Shown in pieces: positions 36,365-45,064 of a stretch of 64,000 nucleotides of DNA. Every line of letters begins with the position of its first letter. The first letter of the stretch is position 1. A model generated the notes under the pieces. It made no database searches, was not told the origin of the DNA, and saw only the letters and a list, made by a program, of their open reading frames with translations. Source of the DNA: Bog-473 sp963706555 (GTDB lineage: Bacteria; Actinomycetota; Acidimicrobiia; Acidimicrobiales; RAAP-2); NCBI GenBank assembly GCA_963706555.1, contig OY970164.1:186001-250000 (forward strand), written 5' to 3'. A program made the translations under genes and the position numbers.

Positions 36365-36877
36365 TCACGATGTAGCAGTCGGTGTTCCAATCGTACCCGT
36401 GATTATTCCCGGCGAGATTGACCGCGAGGAAATGACTGCAAGCGTTGTCGGATTCAAAGTGAACTCTGTCATACTGACCGACCCCTGGCCGGCAAATGCG
36501 GATTGCATTGCTGAGTCGGCGACAATCGTGCACTTGATGAAGTGATTCGAAGTTGAGATCACCATCTCATTGCACGTCAAGGTGAAGGATCCCAATGAAT
36601 CTGACCCGCCTACGGATGTCGCTCCTCCCCGAACAGGCTGAGAATCAAACTGCGCATTCTGTGAACCTCGGAGCCCTTGCACCGCATTGATTAGTGCCTG
36701 CGACCAGCTAGGAGAACCACTCGACACTGTTACCGCACCTCCACCTGTCACGCCACTTAGGAAGAGGCCGACGACAATTGTTGCAGCGGCCACGACAGCC
36801 CCAATGGCCCAAGAGGCCCTTGTCCACGATCGTACCCCAATCCTAAGGTCATCGCCCTTCACGAACTCCGATTTCAT
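36365..36877 (-). CDS. Membrane-anchored exported protein, unknown function
   Basis: 170 residues from the ATG at 36877, eight bases after GGGAGGAG. A basic N-terminus is followed by one span (WAIGAVVAAATIVVGLFLSG) and an outside Ser/Thr/Gly-rich domain with two cysteines (FTLTCNEMVIS, HFIKCTIVAD) that could form a disulphide. Its ATG overlaps the stop of the upstream gene (TCAT, 36874-36877), so the two are coupled. No family recognised. Confidence 0.75.
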   Translation of the reverse strand: MKSEFVKGDDLRIGVRSWTRASWAIGAVVAAATIVVGLFLSGVTGGGAVTVSSGSPSWSQALINAVQGLRGSQNAQFDSQPVRGGATSVGGSDSLGSFTLTCNEMVISTSNHFIKCTIVADSAMQSAFAGQGSVSMTEFTLNPTTLAVISSRSISPGIITGTIGTPTATS

Positions 36878-37743
36878 GAGCAAACTCCTCCCGCGTGGTT
36901 ATAATTGTAGTACCCGGACCAGGGATAACCGACATTCCAGGTGCTCGTGTCGCTGGAAGATCCATAACCTTGATACGTAAAAGGGAACGTGTATCCCGGT
37001 AAGGTATCTTGAATCGAGAAGGCAGTCGACCAGTTGACACCGACGCCCAAACTCGTGCCGTTCACGGCAACGGGCAGCGAATACGTGTTGCAATAATGCG
37101 ACGCTGACGTATCATTGTTGTCTACAGGATTCCAACCGAATTGACTGTGACACATCGACGTACATGCGCCTAGGGTCACTCCCTCAGAGTGGTACACAGG
37201 AGCCGCTGTGAACGTGGCCAGGTAGTAGCAGCTGTCAGCTATAGCATCGAAGACGAACGGACTTGGATAGGCCAGATCCGGGCCGCCGTTTCCCGAGGAT
37301 CCTCCATAGATCGAGTAGTCGAAACACTGGATCGTGCCTCCGGCTGCCGGACTTACTGAAGTGGCCGAGGCTCGATCATCGACAACGACGGTGGCGGGAA
37401 CCATTTTTATAGATCCCGATTCTGTATTTGAGACAAAACCCATTACGGTTGCCTTATCGGCACCTTCCTCCAACTTCTTCTCAGTGGTTGATGGCATCAC
37501 GTAACCCCATGAGCCACCTGGACGAGCAAATTCGACAGTAGTTGATTGGTGGTGGCTTTTGAGTGCCTGCGGTGACATTGGCAAATGGGTAGGTCGAGGC
37601 TGAATTATTTTGTACACGGGTGCGTGCGAAGAAGTGGCGGCAGCCACCACGGATGAGGTCACGAACGGAATTCCCGATGCACATGCGAGTGCCGCAAAAA
37701 CCATCCCCATGTGCATTATGCCAGTGTGTCGGGCGTTCATCAT
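36874..37743 (-). CDS. Secreted cysteine-containing protein, unknown function
   Basis: 289 residues from the ATG at 37743 after AGAGGG. A signal peptide is clear: MMNARHTGIMHMGMVFAALA, then SVVAAATSSHAPV with AAA as likely cleavage site. The mature protein ends in a domain rich in Tyr, Gly and Ser with six cysteines (QCFDYS, DSCYY, GACTSMCHSQFG, HYCNTY, GGVCS). The aromatic, Gly-rich end (WNVGYPWSGYYNYNHAG) suggests a surface or cell-wall protein. It overlaps the next gene by four bases and probably acts with it. Confidence 0.78.
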   Translation of the reverse strand: MMNARHTGIMHMGMVFAALACASGIPFVTSSVVAAATSSHAPVYKIIQPRPTHLPMSPQALKSHHQSTTVEFARPGGSWGYVMPSTTEKKLEEGADKATVMGFVSNTESGSIKMVPATVVVDDRASATSVSPAAGGTIQCFDYSIYGGSSGNGGPDLAYPSPFVFDAIADSCYYLATFTAAPVYHSEGVTLGACTSMCHSQFGWNPVDNNDTSASHYCNTYSLPVAVNGTSLGVGVNWSTAFSIQDTLPGYTFPFTYQGYGSSSDTSTWNVGYPWSGYYNYNHAGGVCS

Positions 37744-38180
37744 ATTTACCCTCTTTACTTCTGATTTGGGACTACCACCCACTATCGCGGAACCGTCCTT
37801 TGCCTGACGACGCGTAGCAAGGAGCACAATGCCCTCAATACCAGTATGAGTTCCGTGATCACAATGAACCTAAGGCTTGGCGAACGTCAGGCTTCTACGG
37901 ACGGTAGCAATCGGCGGAGCTTCGGTCTATGGTCCATTCGGACCATAGACCGAAGCGACCTTGTTCGAGAAAGTCGACGGATGTCCCAAATCGTTCAAGC
38001 ACGGGATAGTCTATCCCACGCTGATGTAGGAGATGCTACCGTTCGTCTGCCTGGGTTGCAATATGGGAAATCGAGAGGCAACCAAGCTGCGACTCCCGTT
38101 GCAACAACGGATCCTCAGCCCATTCGGCTCGACCGAAATCGATGTGATTCTCAGAGAATTCAATTGAATCAAAGGTTGAT
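37744..38180. other. Divergent gap with a long palindrome
   Basis: Separates the secreted-protein operon from the LuxR-type gene. It contains the perfect palindrome at 37919-37956. A 114-codon plus frame covers it but has no family features and its end overlaps the HTH gene in another frame. Confidence 0.45.
37919..37956. promoter_or_regulatory. Perfect 17-bp inverted repeat with ATTC loop
   Basis: GCTTCGGTCTATGGTCC at 37919-37935 is followed by ATTC and then its exact reverse complement at 37940-37956. No T-run follows on either strand, so it is not a standard terminator. It lies between two divergent genes, 225 bases before the LuxR-type HTH gene. It could be an operator, a processed RNA hairpin or a remnant of a small mobile element. 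Confidence 0.6.
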
Positions 38181-38408
38181 ATGTCTTTGACTCGTCGCGA
38201 ATTGGAAGTACTTCAGCTACTGAGCGAAGGGAGGTCCAATGCCGAAATTTCGCGTGTTCTCGAGATAGGGAGTGGAACGACTAAAAAGCACCTCGTCGCT
38301 ATCTATCAAAAATTAGAGGTCACGAATCGTACTCAGGCGGCGACTAAGGCGATGGAGTTGCAGTTGGTGAGCCACAAACAAAGCCCAGATATGGCTGCAG
38401 AGACTTAG
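38181..38408 (+). CDS. Stand-alone LuxR/GerE-type HTH protein
   Basis: 75 residues, essentially only the LuxR C-terminal DNA-binding domain: LTRRELEVLQLLSEGRSNAE, then ISRVLEIGSGTTKKHLVAIY and QKLEVTNRTQAATKAME. The ATG at 38181 has AAAGG upstream. No receiver domain is encoded, as in GerE. It could bind the palindrome 225 bases upstream, though LuxR-type sites are usually shorter. Confidence 0.9.
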   Translation: MSLTRRELEVLQLLSEGRSNAEISRVLEIGSGTTKKHLVAIYQKLEVTNRTQAATKAMELQLVSHKQSPDMAAET

Positions 38409-38690
38409 GCGAGGGCTCCAGCAACAATGAGATGTGCGGCCCACGGCAACGAAGGTCAAAGGAACCTTGGCGGCCACTCGACTCGATCCGACAACCGATC
38501 GGACACGCTGTCCGAGATCCTGATGAGTGGCCTGGATCTCATTAGTGAGACATCGCTGCTCGAAGGAGTTGGAAGACTCAAGGATCGCCGGTCCAAAAAT
38601 GAGGAGCCCCCGAGTTACAAAAAATGAGGGGCATCTCTGCGGCGCTGTTGATCACGATCCTGCTACAAATACTTGGCGATTCGAGCGAAC

Positions 38691-39053
38691 CTATGCGGTC
38701 GAGGTCCTCGAATCGACGACTCCCTGACTCAGCACGTTGATCCAAATGGGCGGATGCGAGTAGGTCTCTTGTGTTTGCGGGGCACCAGGGCAGGTATTCG
38801 GGATCGATTCCGTGTCGGGCATCGTTACCACTTGGGTACCAATCACTGCCGTGGTGTCCGGAACGATGACGAACTCCAGAGAGGTCGTCGAGGCAGGCCA
38901 CTGCACCGAGACGGTCCGACCGGCATCAGAGGTGGCTTGTAGAGCCCCATTTACGCAATGGTAGATGGCAACATGCGCCGGGCTCGTGTGGCTGAACATG
39001 AGCCCGATGCCTGCTTGTCCACCCTTGTCGGTGACGTTGCCGAGATTGGTCAT
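38691..39053 (-). CDS. Hypothetical protein
   Basis: 120 residues from an ATG at 39053, five bases after GGAGGG. The composition is that of a beta-rich domain (TVSVQWPASTTSLEFVIVPD) with two cysteines, like the other small exported proteins nearby, but it has no signal peptide of its own. It may be a truncated exported protein. No family recognised. The 280 bases after the LuxR gene hold nothing else. Confidence 0.5.
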   Translation of the reverse strand: MTNLGNVTDKGGQAGIGLMFSHTSPAHVAIYHCVNGALQATSDAGRTVSVQWPASTTSLEFVIVPDTTAVIGTQVVTMPDTESIPNTCPGAPQTQETYSHPPIWINVLSQGVVDSRTSTA

Positions 39054-39120
39054 CCCGTCCCTCCAGCCTCAATCCGACTCTCCTCAAATACAGGGAACGG
39101 CAGATCGTGGACTCATCATC

Positions 39121-39219
39121 ATGTTGCTGACATCCGGATTCTCGTCTTTGCTTGTCATGTCGTCCTTCGCTGATCCTGGTTTGGCCGCGCCCGCACCCTC
39201 TGCCACGACCCTACGCTAA
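39121..39219 (+). pseudogene. Possible signal-peptide remnant
   Basis: A 32-codon frame reads MLLTSGFSSLLVMSSFADPG then LAAPAPSATTLR and stops. The run before the stop resembles the signal end VVSLADPSGAAAPV of the exported protein at 39820-40251. It may be the 5' end of a lost paralogue. The match is short and could be chance. Confidence 0.3.
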
Positions 39220-39266
39220 TGGCGTCCTGAGTCTGCCATAGGTCTTGGAGGGCTCAACATTTCGGC

Positions 39267-39551
39267 TCAGCAAATATCGAGATTCTCCAAGTTGTCCTTC
39301 TTGGTGCTGTCAGGATTGGTCTTGATGTATGGCGTCGCCCAGCATCCATCTTTCGGGCAGTAGGTAATCCTCTCGATAGTGGCCGTGTATCCGTCGGCGC
39401 TCGTCTTCCATGTGTTCCCTTCACTGATGCTGTCCACCACCTGTTTGCGGGTGTAATGCGTGCCACTGGATGTGCAGACTCCTTCGATGTGCCGATGGAA
39501 TCCGTCAGCCGACAGCTCTTTCCGGACCTTGGTGACGGTGTACGTGCTCAT
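39267..39551 (-). CDS. DUF3892-type small protein
   Basis: 94 residues from the ATG at 39551, six bases after AAAGGAG. The pattern VTKVRKELSADGFHRHIEGV, then YTRKQVVDSISEGNTW and CPKDGCWATPYIKTNPDST, matches the DUF3892 family: a short alpha/beta protein with conserved final CxxxGC and 'PYI.T..D'. Its function is unknown. It is common in actinobacteria near mobile or surface genes. Confidence 0.85.
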   Translation of the reverse strand: MSTYTVTKVRKELSADGFHRHIEGVCTSSGTHYTRKQVVDSISEGNTWKTSADGYTATIERITYCPKDGCWATPYIKTNPDSTKKDNLENLDIC

Positions 39552-39819
39552 TTGGATCTCCTTTGCCAGAGAAAGTCTCTCGGCCAAGCGGGATCTGGCG
39601 TGCCCACTCGTACCGACATCATCTACCTTGCCTGGGGCGTCGACCCGGCGGACCGGCAATCGATCACCCGATTAGTCACAAGGTTCACTTGGACGCGGAT
39701 CTGACCGCTGGCGACGTGGCTTCACTCGACTGTCGGTAACCAGCCGAGGCGATGTCGCACCGCTCGGTCAATCTCTCCGCGCACTGAGTCCGGCCCGCCG
39801 ATTGTCGACAGCGACAGAT

Positions 39820-40251
39820 TCAGCTGTGGACGGTGATGCATGGCTGCCCTGAGACGCCGCTCCACCTATTGCACAGGATCGTCCCATTTGGGAAGTTGCC
39901 AGGTGAGTTCCACGATGATTCAAGTTGGTCGCCCGCCGACCCACAAGTTCTCCCGCTCGTAGCGATGACAACGCCATCTTCTATGTAGTTGGCAACGCTG
40001 CACATCGACTTGTTCAGCACCACAGTCGTTGACCATTCACTGACGTTGAGACCACTTCCGACTACATAAATGCATACGCTGTTCGAACACGTGTTGGCCG
40101 AAGGCGGATGAATACCACTCGAGATCGTTGTCGTCGGACCATCGTCCACGGGAGCGGCCGCTCCTGAGGGATCGGCCAAGCTGACCACAAGAGGCAAAAG
40201 AATTAAGGGAACCAATGTGAAAGCGCGACGAACTACGGGGCCAACTTCCAT
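39820..40251 (-). CDS. Small secreted protein with cysteine pairs
   Basis: 143 residues. I take the ATG at 40251, after AAAGG; an ATG at 40287 is open but has no site. The signal peptide is RRAFTLVPLILLPLVVSLAD with cleavage near GAAA. The mature part has cysteines in NTCSNSVCIYVVGS, KSMCSVANY, GRTCGSAG, ILCNRW and GQPCITV, seven in 110 residues. Residues such as IYVVGSGLNVSEWSTTVVLN look like an immunoglobulin- or lectin-like beta sandwich. It lies behind an M56 peptidase remnant on the same strand. Confidence 0.72.
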   Translation of the reverse strand: MEVGPVVRRAFTLVPLILLPLVVSLADPSGAAAPVDDGPTTTISSGIHPPSANTCSNSVCIYVVGSGLNVSEWSTTVVLNKSMCSVANYIEDGVVIATSGRTCGSAGDQLESSWNSPGNFPNGTILCNRWSGVSGQPCITVHS

Positions 40252-40394
40252 GATCCAGCCTTTCGAGTCGGGTGACGAGGCACCCATTGCGTACGGTTGT
40301 GTAGGAGTATAACCCTACGCACGTGTAGGCGCAACCCATCTGAAGATTTCTCTTCAGGTATGGTGTCGGATCACGATGAGGTCGTCGTGCTCGG

Positions 40395-40545
40395 GACTTT
40401 CGCCCGGTCGAATCCGGGTGGCGATTCTGCTTAACGTGCAGCGACGGCTGGTGTATCACGTGATTGACCGTCGGCGGCAGCCAAGAACTCATCCCATTAA
40501 TCATGGCTGCAGCAAGGAGGCTGACGATAACAAACCACCAGCGCC
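40395..40545 (-). pseudogene. M56 metallopeptidase C-terminal remnant
   Basis: Minus strand: FVIVSLLAAAMINGMSSWLP, then PPTVNHVIHQPSLHVKQN. The intact M56 gene at 43146-44144 ends VVVASFLATASIYGMSTWLP and PPTVNRVIHQPILHVRQQN. Only the last membrane span and tail remain, with a shift, so a second M56 gene has been lost. The secreted-protein gene at 39820 follows it on the same strand. Confidence 0.82.
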
Positions 40546-41137
40546 TTGTTTCTCAAGGCAGCGCGCCAGCAGGTCGGCTCCCCATCCCGACGTGCTGACG
40601 ACACGTGGTCCCCGATCTCCGCAATCGACTGAGGCAGGTGGATGTCATCTTGATTACTAGAACGTGCGAACTCGGGCATTACGGTTAAGCAGCAACGACC
40701 CCTTAATCCGGTACAGAAGCAAGGTTGTCAGGGGTTCTTGCGTAGTCGGCCCTTGATGAAAGAAGGATCGACGAGTTCATTCGACATTTCTAGTTTCCGG
40801 GTATGAACTCCGTCGTGAAGTACGCTTGCATCGTGACCCGCGAACCACCAATGGCGCCAAGTGCACCCACTTCACATCTTCAATGCTTTGCCGACGTCGT
40901 ACAGGAATTACCCACGAAGTGTTACGACAATCGCCCGAAGATGAACCGCCAACAGCTCATGGGAAAAATAACAGCGCGTCTTCGTAGATTTCAACGTCGG
41001 ATTCAGATTCGAACATTGGGAGCGTTTCACCCAGGAGTCGCCAAAGAAGCGGCATTGAACCGCCGGACCGAGAAAGTATGAGAGCACTCCAATGCAGATA
41101 GCAAGGGAATGCCTTCATCCCGAGCGGGCGCACCAAT
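40546..41137. other. Gap with no supported gene
   Basis: 592 bases between the M56 remnant and a BlaI gene. A 92-codon plus frame at 40803-41081 ends in a basic region (ITARLRRFQRRIQIRTLG) but has no family match I can recognise. It may be remains of the regulator or peptidase lost here. Confidence 0.35.
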
Positions 41138-41545
41138 ATGGCCGCTAGGAAACACAGGGCCGCCAAGATCCATGAAATGCTTGGCCCGCTTGAGGCTGAA
41201 GTCATGCAGATCTTCTGGGTGAGGGGGCCATCCGTGGTCTCTGAGGTCGAAGAGATTCTGAACCATCGCCGATCAAATCCCTTGGCCTACAAGACCGTGC
41301 TCACCATCTGTACGCGCCTTAGTCAGAAGGGCCTCCTCGCCCACGAGAAGGAGGGCCGGGCGTTTCGATTTGACCCGACAATGACCGAATCCGAGTTCGT
41401 CGTCGCGCAATCCATCAAGGCCACCGATGCGCTATTGGAGCGCTTCGGTGACGTAGCTCTTTCGGCCTTTGTCGACCAGGTGGCGGCCAATCCAGATCAA
41501 TTGGTTGCGCTTCGGGACCTCCTTGCACTGCCTGGGAAGACATAG
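41138..41545 (+). CDS. BlaI/MecI-family transcriptional repressor
   Basis: 135 residues with the winged helix of BlaI/MecI/CopY: MLGPLEAEVMQIFWVRGPSV, then YKTVLTICTRLSQKGLLAHE and KEGRAFRFDPTM, followed by a dimerisation helix. Such repressors are cut or released when a membrane M56 peptidase senses a signal. Here the partner peptidase gene that might have followed is gone; another BlaI and an intact M56 lie at 42725-44144. Target genes are unknown but the small secreted proteins nearby are candidates. Confidence 0.92.
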   Translation: MAARKHRAAKIHEMLGPLEAEVMQIFWVRGPSVVSEVEEILNHRRSNPLAYKTVLTICTRLSQKGLLAHEKEGRAFRFDPTMTESEFVVAQSIKATDALLERFGDVALSAFVDQVAANPDQLVALRDLLALPGKT

Positions 41546-41589
41546 CGGGCTCGCCCATCTCCATTCCGAGGGTTCAGGTCAGGTCCTCT

Positions 41590-42083
41590 GAGCAAGCTCA
41601 AAGTCATTGGCGTCGATTCCCTCGAAGGCACGTCGCACGAAGTGGTAGAGATTGAGGCTGTGAACCCCTTCGCCACGTGGTCCCATTGGGCGAAGATCGT
41701 GCGGAACGCAGCGGCGAGCATCTCTTGGTGCCCCTTGGGGAGCCAACAGTTTGCGGGCGAAGTGCACCCGGCCGCGTTGGTGGCCCGCCCCTTGGAAGCA
41801 GGCATAGAAGGCCAAATCGATGCGCCCGGCGAGGCTCGAGGATCGAGGGGAAGAAGCTCCCACGCCACTTCGGGATGGCCAGGTCCGCCCCTCCGGCCTT
41901 GGTAGTGAGCACCCGGAAGCGGTGCCCGTTGCGTTCGTTGGTGCGATCGTCACTGCGTTCATAACGCTCGGCCTCGATCAGCTCCTGTCAGACGAGACAG
42001 ACCGATTCTCGGATCAAATCGAGGTCTTCCCCCGATCGGAAGGCGGCGAGCATCTCGGAGAGTACAGACTGCTAAAGGGCCAT
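41590..42083 (-). pseudogene. IS256-family (mutator) transposase remnant
   Basis: From an ATG at 42083 the minus strand reads QSVLSEMLAAFRSGEDLDL, IRESVCLV, stop, QELIEAERYERSDDRTNERN, GHRFRVLTTKAGGADLAIPK, GSFFPSILEPRR. After a jump it reads RGRVHFARKLLAPQG and KGHQEMLAAAFRTIFAQ. These are the N-terminal and central landmarks of IS256 transposases in order, with an internal deletion, stops and shifts. The element is dead and no ends are visible. Confidence 0.87.
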
Positions 42084-42087
42084 CGGT

Positions 42088-42591
42088 GTGTACTCCTTTG
42101 GTGCGTTCGGACAGGAACACACCGTGGATCACGCCGCTGGCCCCTTTATGGGTGGACCCTCGGACCTCACTTCAAAACCCACGACTCTGGGGGACGTTGC
42201 CTCCTTCGACCTCTCCTTCATCGAACTTGGTGGCAGGATTATCGCAGTTGGCCAACGAGAGACTGGCCGGGCATGCAATCGTCAGCACGCCCTAACCGGT
42301 GCTGGGGAATGGCTCTTCCGGCCGGGGCGTCACCCACCTGCTCCGACCACGATCGATTGCGCTCCTCGGTCGGTCAGCGTGGACGAAAATGAGGCCATTG
42401 AGGTTCTCGCAATTCAGCTCTATGGCATCAAGACATTCCAGACCCAATGGTTGGGTTGGGGAACTCTCACTAGAGTGTCCGACCGAACTACAGATGTCAA
42501 TCTCTTCCACAATGATTTCTTTGTACGCGCAGTGCTGACCTATGTGGGTGCTGTCCGGCTAGGGGATGCGATACTGATCGATCATAGGTGA
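42088..42591 (+). CDS. Doubtful open reading frame, unknown
   Basis: 167 codons with no stop, but no ribosome-binding site and no motif I recognise. It begins just at the end of the IS256 scar on the other strand. Its second half (AIEVLAIQLYGIKTFQ, FFVRAVLTYVGAVRLGDAIL) has the feel of protein, so a fragment of a real gene is possible. Confidence 0.25.
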   Translation: MYSFGAFGQEHTVDHAAGPFMGGPSDLTSKPTTLGDVASFDLSFIELGGRIIAVGQRETGRACNRQHALTGAGEWLFRPGRHPPAPTTIDCAPRSVSVDENEAIEVLAIQLYGIKTFQTQWLGWGTLTRVSDRTTDVNLFHNDFFVRAVLTYVGAVRLGDAILIDHR

Positions 42592-42724
42592 CACCCAACC
42601 TTGGTTGCCGTGAACCGTCGAGATTCCCCGCCCCAAAGCATGCAAGGCGCCGGAACCCGATGTTCCCGATTTGCGCTGTGTCGGGACGAAACATGGCGTT
42701 CTTATCCTACACTCTCGTAGGTAC

Positions 42725-43165
42725 ATGGGACGTTCAGGATATGCGGATCGAACTCAAGGTCGATGGAGGCGTTCGAGGCTGGTAAATCCAGTCGGTCCGC
42801 TCGAGAGCGAGATAATGACGGAGCTGTGGAACTTCTCCTCCGGCACGGTGGCGGAGATCACGGCGATGCTGAATGGCCGGCGTGCACGTCCCCTATCGAC
42901 CAAAACGGTACTCACCTGCCTCACCCGCTTGGAGGCAAAAGGCCTCGTCAGGCACACCAAAGAAGGGCGAGCCTATCGTTTCTTTCCCACCATGACCGAA
43001 GGCGATGCGGCCGCATGGCATATCGGAGAAGGGGTGGCTGAAATGCTTGATCGCTTCGGCGACCTGGCCGTGGCAGTCTTTGTGGAACGCATTGGCGCAG
43101 ACCCCGAGCACCGTCTACTGGTTCGTCGACTCCTGGAGGCTCATGATGAGAGGGGTAGGCCGTAG
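42725..43165 (+). CDS. BlaI/MecI-family transcriptional repressor (second copy)
   Basis: 146 residues. The winged-helix core is GPLESEIMTELWNFSSGTVA, TKTVLTCLTRLEAKGLVRHT and KEGRAYRFFPTMTEGDAA, clearly homologous to the repressor at 41138-41545. The ATG at 42725 is the likeliest start; GTAGG precedes it. Its last 20 bases overlap the M56 gene, so repressor and peptidase form one sensory module as in BlaI-BlaR1. Confidence 0.92.
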   Translation: MGRSGYADRTQGRWRRSRLVNPVGPLESEIMTELWNFSSGTVAEITAMLNGRRARPLSTKTVLTCLTRLEAKGLVRHTKEGRAYRFFPTMTEGDAAAWHIGEGVAEMLDRFGDLAVAVFVERIGADPEHRLLVRRLLEAHDERGRP

Positions 43166-44144
43166 TTTCTGGACATTGGTGACGATTGTCGGCCTGGTCG
43201 AGGGACTTCTCGTCTATCTGGCCATACGGTCGCTCGACCATGTTCTCCCGTGCTGGTCATCAGCGCCCGCCTACCCAATCCCGTCGACGGAAAGCTGCGG
43301 CGAATCAGTTGCCTTGTTTGGCTATAACAGCTGGGTGCCCGCAGTGGTGATCTTGGGGTTCGTTACCCTGAGCTTGACCGCCGGCCTTGTGACATTTGTG
43401 TCACAAATCATTCGTACGAATCGGGCCCTGCGCCAGCTTGGAAGTCCCATACCGAGTCCCGAGCGCCTCGTCCGGGTGGAGCGGGCACTTGGCGCCGACG
43501 TTGCCCTGATTGACGATGCTCGATGCTTCTGCTGCTGTTCCGGGCTAATCCACCCGCGGATCCTCATCTCCTCGGGAATGCTCAATCGGCTGGAAGACAA
43601 CGAGCTCAGCGCCGTACTGGCCCACGAGCAAAGCCATGTGCTACGGCGTGACCCGGCACGAGCGGCTGCCGTACGGGTCGCCGCCAGCGCAATGCTCTAC
43701 TTGCCCCTAGCACGGCATCTGGCCAAAAAAGCCCTCATAGCGTCCGAACTCGCCGCCGACGCCAGAGCGACCTCTGTGGTTGGACAGGACGACCTTGTCG
43801 GCGCGCTACTCAAGGTTATCGGCCAGATTCGTCCTGCTCTCGGCACCGCCACAGAAATGGCGTCATTGGACTCGCTCGACTCGAGGATTGAGGCGCTCCG
43901 CACCAAAAGGCTGCCGAGGGTGCGGCCAACGCCCAGCGTTGTCGTTGCTAGCTTCCTCGCTACCGCGTCGATTTATGGGATGAGCACTTGGCTGCCGCCA
44001 ACGGTCAACCGCGTTATTCACCAGCCAATATTGCATGTGAGGCAACAGAATCCCACTCCGGGGATTCAAAGGACGCATGCCTCGCGAATTGGCCTCTCCG
44101 TCGTCTACGAGAGCAGCGCACGCGTAACCGGCCGCCCCTGCTGA
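43146..44144 (+). CDS. M56-family (BlaR1-like) membrane metallopeptidase
   Basis: 332 residues with about four spans: FWTLVTIVGLVEGLLVYLAI, VPAVVILGFVTLSLTAGLVT, one around residue 185 and PSVVVASFLATASIYGMS near the end. The zinc site is AVLAHEQSHVLRRDP (HEXXH, about residue 160) with the third ligand expected in ASELAADARA. There is no C-terminal penicillin-binding sensor as in true BlaR1; the outside loop between spans 1 and 2 (with Cys residues) may sense the signal. The ATG at 43146 follows GGAGG and overlaps the BlaI gene. Confidence 0.92.
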   Translation: MRGVGRSFWTLVTIVGLVEGLLVYLAIRSLDHVLPCWSSAPAYPIPSTESCGESVALFGYNSWVPAVVILGFVTLSLTAGLVTFVSQIIRTNRALRQLGSPIPSPERLVRVERALGADVALIDDARCFCCCSGLIHPRILISSGMLNRLEDNELSAVLAHEQSHVLRRDPARAAAVRVAASAMLYLPLARHLAKKALIASELAADARATSVVGQDDLVGALLKVIGQIRPALGTATEMASLDSLDSRIEALRTKRLPRVRPTPSVVVASFLATASIYGMSTWLPPTVNRVIHQPILHVRQQNPTPGIQRTHASRIGLSVVYESSARVTGRPC

Positions 44145-44207
44145 CGGCAGACTGACCTGAAGGCGAAGCACGACGATTTCGCCGTCCTTTTCAAGCACTT
44201 CGAGGCG

Positions 44208-45000
44208 ATGAATCCCTATGGGATCGAAGGTGCGCTAAAGAATACAGAGGGGAAACGAGCGCTAGGTCGGAGGGTACTATTGGGCCTCGCCGTGCTCGCG
44301 CTGTCAGCTGGATCCATCAGCGCGAGCGATCTAAAGCCTCAGAAGCTAAAGATTGCCTTTATCGGGGACAGCATTGCAGCGCTCCTCGCAAACGGGCTGC
44401 GAAATCACAGCTTTTGGTGAATCCACTGGCGTGGCTTGGGCTATCACTGCTCAACCCGGTGCTGGCTGGGGAGAAGGAGAAAACGCCCAAGGGAACTGGC
44501 CCCTTAGCGTCATGCAGGGCGACTCCGCGGCAGGGCGAGTCCGAGCGGCAGCAAAAGGACACCCTTCCGCCATCGCCATCGAACTCGGGACGAACGACGC
44601 CTTGCGGGCCGCGTTCGCTTACTCCTTGAGCAACGAACCACAGCTGATCGCCCGCGTTGATGGTACCGACAACAACATTCGAAGCGTGGTGAAGCTGGCC
44701 AGCTCACTGTCGCGATGTGTGGTTCTGGTCTCGCCGAGCACTTACCCGACGGCGGTATTTGGCGTGAAAGGTACTACTCCGCAACGGCTCTGGGGGTACG
44801 AAGGGTACTCATGAATGAGGTGTCGAGGACACCCAGCACACGGTACTACTTGCCGACTGGGCGACCCTCTCATCAACGCACCACCTTGTCAATGGTTCGA
44901 ATGACAACTGGTTCACTGCCGATGGTCTCCACCCCAATTACTTTGGCCTGCGGCACTTACGAATCTCATCGTACAAACGGCAAAGGATTGCCCTATGTGA
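44208..45000 (+). pseudogene. SGNH/GDSL hydrolase, broken by frameshifts
   Basis: Frame one starts at 44208 with a signal-anchor (VLLGLAVLALSAGSISAS) and block I of SGNH enzymes, IAFIGDSIAALLANG. It breaks near 44411-44420. Frame two has ESTGVAWAITAQPGAGWGEG and block III IAIELGTNDALR. Near 44760-44825 a third frame brings HTVLLADWATLSS and block V FTADGLHPNYFG with catalytic Asp and His, and a last shift yields LTNLIVQTAKDCPM and a stop at 45000. All catalytic blocks are present but not in one frame. An acyl or peptidoglycan esterase originally, following the M56 gene. Confidence 0.83.
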
Positions 45001-45064
45001 CCGAGGTATGTCGGAGCAGGCCCTAAAACCGAAACTGCGGCAACCAGTCCCGACCCGACGTCGT

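Noticed and set aside
43005..43145. Extending the M56 gene upstream by 47 codons
   Set aside because: That part is an out-of-frame reading of the BlaI gene; GGAGG immediately before 43143-43146 fixes the start.
41138..44144. Calling the BlaI-M56 pair a beta-lactam resistance system
   Set aside because: The M56 protein lacks the penicillin-binding sensor domain and no beta-lactamase or PBP gene is present.
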